Of a stretch of DNA of 64,000 bases, positions 61,251 to 64,000 are shown in pieces. The DNA is from Accumulibacter sp036625275 (GTDB lineage: Bacteria > Pseudomonadota > Gammaproteobacteria > Burkholderiales > Rhodocyclaceae), in contig NZ_JAZKUD010000009.1 of NCBI RefSeq assembly GCF_036625275.1, positions 1-64,000 of the forward strand, written 5' to 3'. How positions within the stretch are numbered: position 1 is the first letter of the stretch; each line of letters begins with the position of its first letter. The translations under genes were made by a program, and so were the position numbers. The notes under the pieces were generated by a model. That model did not search any database. It was not told where the DNA came from and saw only the letters and a list, made by a program, of their open reading frames with translations.

Positions 61251-62761
61251 ACACGCACGCGCCGATCCTGCCGATCCTGATCCCCTTTGCCGCCGCCCTG
61301 CTGCAGATGGTGGCCGATCGACTGGCCTGCCAGCGCGTCGTCGGCCTGCTGGCGACCGCCCTGCTGGTCCTGGTCACCACCTGGCTGACGCTGCTCGCCG
61401 ACGATGGCCTGCTGCGCACCTACGCGCTCGGCGACTGGCCGGCACCCTTCGGCATCGTCCTCGTCGTTGATCGTCTCGCCGCCGGCATGACGCTCCTCAC
61501 CGCACTTCTCGGTTTCACCGCCCTGCTCTATGCGAGTGCCGGCTTCGACGAGCGCGGACAGCATTTCCACCCGCTCTTTCAACTGCAACTGGTCGGCCTG
61601 ACCGGTGCCTTTCTGACCGGCGACCTGTTCAACCTCTTCGTCTTCTTCGAAGTGATGCTGCTGGCCTCCTACACGCTGCTGGCACACGGCGGCGGTCTCG
61701 CCCGGACACGCGCCGGGATCAGTTACGTGGTCCTCAATCTGATTGGCTCGGCGCTCTTCCTGATTGCCCTCGGGCTGCTCTATGGGACGCTGGGGACGCT
61801 CAACCTTGCCGATCTGGCGCATCGTCTGACCCTGCCTGGGCACGATCCGGCGCTCGCCCGGCTGGCGTTTGCGCTGCTGGTCGCCGTCTTCGTCTTCAAG
61901 GCCGGGCTGTTGCCGCTGTCGTTCTGGCTGCCGCATACCTATAGCGCCGCCGGCGCGCCGGTCGCCGCGCTGTTTGCGATCATGACCAAGGTCGGCATCG
62001 TCGCCCTCCTGCGCGTGCAGGCAATCGCCCTGACGCCGGCCATCCCCGATCTGCTCGGCTACTGGCTGACCGCGCTGGCGATCGCCACCGTCATCTTCGC
62101 CGCGCTCGGCGTCCTCACGGCCAGCCGTCTGCGCGTTCTCGCCGCCTGGCTGGTGCTGCTCTCCGCCGGCACGCTGCTGCTGACGCCGGCGCAGGCAAGC
62201 GCCCAGGTCGCTGCGGCAGCGTTCTTTTACCTGGTGCATTCGACACTGGCCGGTGCCGCCTTCTTCCTGCTGGCCGGCGTCATCGCCGAACGGCGTGGCG
62301 ACGCGGCCGATCACTTCCGCTCCGGATCGCCACTGCCGATCTGGCTGCAAGTCGCCTTCCTGATTCTCGCGGCGACCACCGCCGGACTGCCGCCTTTCTC
62401 CGGCTTCGTCGGCAAGCTGATGTTGCTGACCACCCTGCGTGCCGCCCCGGCCGGGACGGCCATCTGGAGCGTGTTGCTGGCGTCGGGTTTCATCGTCATG
62501 ATCGCCCTCGCTCGCGACGGCTGCCTGATGATCTGGAAGCCGGCGACGCTTGCCGCACCGCCACCGACCGGAGCAATCGCCTGGCAGAGAGCGACGGCAA
62601 CGCTGCTGCTGGTCGCCGCCGGACCGTTGCTGGCCATGGCCGCGCGCCCGCTGGCTGCCTACGCCGAACGCACAGCCAGCCAACTGCAGGCGCCCGGCGC
62701 GTATGTCGCCGGCGTGCTCGGGCCGACCCTGGCGACCTCCTTACGCGAGGCGGCGCGATGA
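61247..62761 (+). CDS. mnhD: Mrp antiporter subunit D
   Basis: A 504-residue NuoM/N-like subunit with fourteen or so helices. Motifs seen are NLFVFFEVMLLASYTLLAHGG (with the essential glutamate), FVFKAGLLPLSFWLPHTYS and ATTAGLPPFSGFVGKLMLL. It overlaps subunit C and subunit E by 4 bases each (ATGA). Confidence 0.92.
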   Translation: MNTHAPILPILIPFAAALLQMVADRLACQRVVGLLATALLVLVTTWLTLLADDGLLRTYALGDWPAPFGIVLVVDRLAAGMTLLTALLGFTALLYASAGFDERGQHFHPLFQLQLVGLTGAFLTGDLFNLFVFFEVMLLASYTLLAHGGGLARTRAGISYVVLNLIGSALFLIALGLLYGTLGTLNLADLAHRLTLPGHDPALARLAFALLVAVFVFKAGLLPLSFWLPHTYSAAGAPVAALFAIMTKVGIVALLRVQAIALTPAIPDLLGYWLTALAIATVIFAALGVLTASRLRVLAAWLVLLSAGTLLLTPAQASAQVAAAAFFYLVHSTLAGAAFFLLAGVIAERRGDAADHFRSGSPLPIWLQVAFLILAATTAGLPPFSGFVGKLMLLTTLRAAPAGTAIWSVLLASGFIVMIALARDGCLMIWKPATLAAPPPTGAIAWQRATATLLLVAAGPLLAMAARPLAAYAERTASQLQAPGAYVAGVLGPTLATSLREAAR

Positions 62762-63249
62762 TCGACAGGCTGTTCCCGCGGCCCTTCCTGTCGCTGACCG
62801 TCTTTCTGCTATGGACGGTGATCACCAACGCTGCATCGGCCGGCCTGCTGTTGCTCGGCGCCTTGCTGGCCATCGTCGTGCCGCGGTTGACCCGACCCTT
62901 CTGGCCGGACCCACCGCGCCTGGTGCGACCCGGCCCGGCGCTGCGTTTCCTCGGTATCTTTGCGCTCGACATCGTCACCGCCAACTGGCGGGTCGCACGC
63001 CAGGTCATCGGGCCGCTGCACCGGCTATCGCCAGCCTTCGTCGAAGTGCCGCTCGACCTGCGCGACCCGTTCGTTGCCACCCTGCTTGCCAGCGTCGTTT
63101 CGCTGACCCCCGGCACGCTGTCGATCGACGTCGACCGGCAACGCTGGATTCTGCTGATCCATGCGCTCGATGCGCCCGATCCGCTGGCGCTGGTGCGCGA
63201 GATCAAGGCGCGTTACGAGTCGCCGCTCAAGGAGATCTTTGCATGCTGA
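62758..63249 (+). CDS. mnhE: Mrp antiporter subunit E
   Basis: A 163-residue protein with two N-terminal helices (FLSLTVFLLWTVITNAASAG) and a cytoplasmic domain carrying PLDLRDPFVATLLASVVSL followed by TPGTLSIDVD, the MnhE signature. It overlaps D by 4 bases and F by 7. Confidence 0.9.
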   Translation: MIDRLFPRPFLSLTVFLLWTVITNAASAGLLLLGALLAIVVPRLTRPFWPDPPRLVRPGPALRFLGIFALDIVTANWRVARQVIGPLHRLSPAFVEVPLDLRDPFVATLLASVVSLTPGTLSIDVDRQRWILLIHALDAPDPLALVREIKARYESPLKEIFAC

Positions 63250-63512
63250 ATTCCGCCATCGAGATCGCCTTCGTCCTGATCGGCACAGCGCTGGCGCTCA
63301 ACCTCTATCGATTGCTGCGCGGACCCGACGCCAGCGACCGCATCCTGGCGCTCGACACGCTGGGAATCAACGCCATCGCGCTCCTGGTGCTGTTCGGCAT
63401 CAGCAGTGCGAGCACCGCCTACTTCGAGGCAGCGCTGCTGCTGGCGCTGCTCGGCTTCGTCGGCACCGTCGCGCTGTGCAAGTTCCTGCTGCGCGGAGAC
63501 ATCATCGAATGA
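63243..63512 (+). CDS. mnhF: Mrp antiporter subunit F
   Basis: An 89-residue three-helix protein. RLLRGPDASDRILALDTLGI is the MnhF signature, followed by a C-terminal helix ALLLALLGFVGTVALCKFLL. It starts at ATG 63243 inside the end of mnhE and is coupled to mnhG by ATGA. Confidence 0.9.
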   Translation: MLNSAIEIAFVLIGTALALNLYRLLRGPDASDRILALDTLGINAIALLVLFGISSASTAYFEAALLLALLGFVGTVALCKFLLRGDIIE

Positions 63513-63874
63513 GCCCGCTGAGCGAAGCCGCCGTCGCCGCCCTGATCGTCCTCGGCGCACTGTTCGTCCTGCTCGGTTCGATCGGTCTGGCGCGCCTGCC
63601 GGATTTCCTGACGCGTCTGCACGGCCCGACCAAGGCGACGACGCTCGGCGTCGGGGCGCTGCTGCTCGCTTCGGCGATCTTCTTTTCCAGCCGCGAGAAC
63701 GGCGGCATCAGCGGCGGCATCAGCCTGCACGAGCTGGCAATCCTGTTCTTCCTGTTCATCACCGCCCCCGTGACCGCACACCTGCTGGCCAAGGCAGCGC
63801 TGCACCGACAGAGGAGGGCTGACGACGGCAAGCAACGGGAGCGGACCAGGGAAGAACGCCAGGAAGGCCCGTGA
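63509..63874 (+). CDS. mnhG: Mrp antiporter subunit G
   Basis: A 121-residue protein with three helices. The family hallmark GLARLPDFLTRLHGPTKATT (32-51) is present, then FFLFITAPVTAHLLAKAAL. The basic tail (RQRRADDGKQRERTREERQ) is unremarkable. It is the last gene of the antiporter operon. Confidence 0.9.
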   Translation: MSPLSEAAVAALIVLGALFVLLGSIGLARLPDFLTRLHGPTKATTLGVGALLLASAIFFSSRENGGISGGISLHELAILFFLFITAPVTAHLLAKAALHRQRRADDGKQRERTREERQEGP

Positions 63875-63883
63875 AAAGTGTTG

Positions 63884-64000
63884 GGAGATACCGATAGGCC
63901 CCTTCCCCCTCGCGGGAACGAAGGCGGGGTTTCGCGGAGCACTGCTCCGCGCCGCCGCAGCCGGCCCGCGATGCCGCGTGGGCCGTGGAAGGGGTTGGAG
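63884..64000. repeat. GC-rich intergenic sequence with second-type repeat
   Basis: GGGAGATACCGATAGGCCCC and TTCCCCCTCGCGGGAACG resemble the repeat at 48853-48890. A hairpin CGCGGAGCACTGCTCCGCG follows at 63934-63952, possibly the mnh terminator. No gene is visible before the window edge. Confidence 0.4.

Noticed and set aside
61211..62683. 490-codon minus-strand frame over mnhD
   Set aside because: Composition (very rich in Q, G and R) is typical of an antisense shadow of a hydrophobic protein.

Overview
The window is high-GC, gene-dense bacterial chromosome. It carries RdgC, a DUF1631 protein, a DUF2760-Hsp70 pair, RegB/RegA redox regulators, KorAB-type 2-oxoacid:ferredoxin oxidoreductase, a leucine-degradation (liu/MCC) operon, a complete Mrp antiporter and AMMECR1/MEMO/radical-SAM genes. 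Together these suggest a betaproteobacterium, most plausibly Rhodocyclales (an Accumulibacter/Azonexus/Thauera-like lineage). This placement is an inference from gene content; there is no rRNA or tRNA in the window to confirm it.

Layout. 1-1605 (-): alpha-amylase-family gene running off the left edge. 1858-6598 (+): korC-korA-korB-like operon. 6600-7350: mobile-element debris. 7351-13997: rdgC, a TauE/SafE-like membrane protein translationally coupled to a copper P-type ATPase, a CopZ-like chaperone, selD, then arsC-like and CBS genes on the minus strand. 14283-21068 (-): liuB-liuC-liuD-liuE, two small DUF1289-type proteins and an MBL-fold hydrolase, joined largely by 4-base stop/start overlaps. 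21068-22171: a truncated isomerase gene and a deleted IS3-family element with intact ends. 22260-25499: DUF2252 protein, a prokaryotic ionotropic-glutamate-receptor-like channel, IS66 remnant. 25555-26729 (-): ispD-ispF. 26867-29976 (+): MEMO-AMMECR1-radical SAM-hydrolase operon. 30393-36839 (+): DUF2760-Hsp70; YncE-like beta-propeller, deacetylase and sterol-desaturase-like genes; ppGpp hydrolase and LysE exporter. 36876-44932: a defence/toxin region around an ABC-F gene: a XRE-antitoxin-PIN module upstream and a type III restriction-modification system downstream, with a decayed toxin-antitoxin pair nested between mod and res. 44926-52723: a coiled-coil exported protein, regB-regA, Hsp15, DUF2784, DUF1631, rhlE. 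52808-57681 (-): branched-chain amino-acid ABC transporter (livF, a livM-livG fusion, livH, livK). 58105-63874 (+): mnhAB-C-D-E-F-G.

The liu operon and the liv transporter fit a branched-chain amino-acid catabolic life style, and KorABC could supply reduced ferredoxin. RegBA and Mrp point to redox and ion/pH homeostasis.

The main unexplained signal is non-coding. A mosaic intergenic repeat family (three modules, here called X, Y and Z) occurs at about nine places. Its ends often lie exactly on stop codons, and once it is read through as a protein C-terminus. A second stop-codon-anchored element with inverted ends brackets the type III RM system. A duplicated promoter segment brackets the PIN toxin module.
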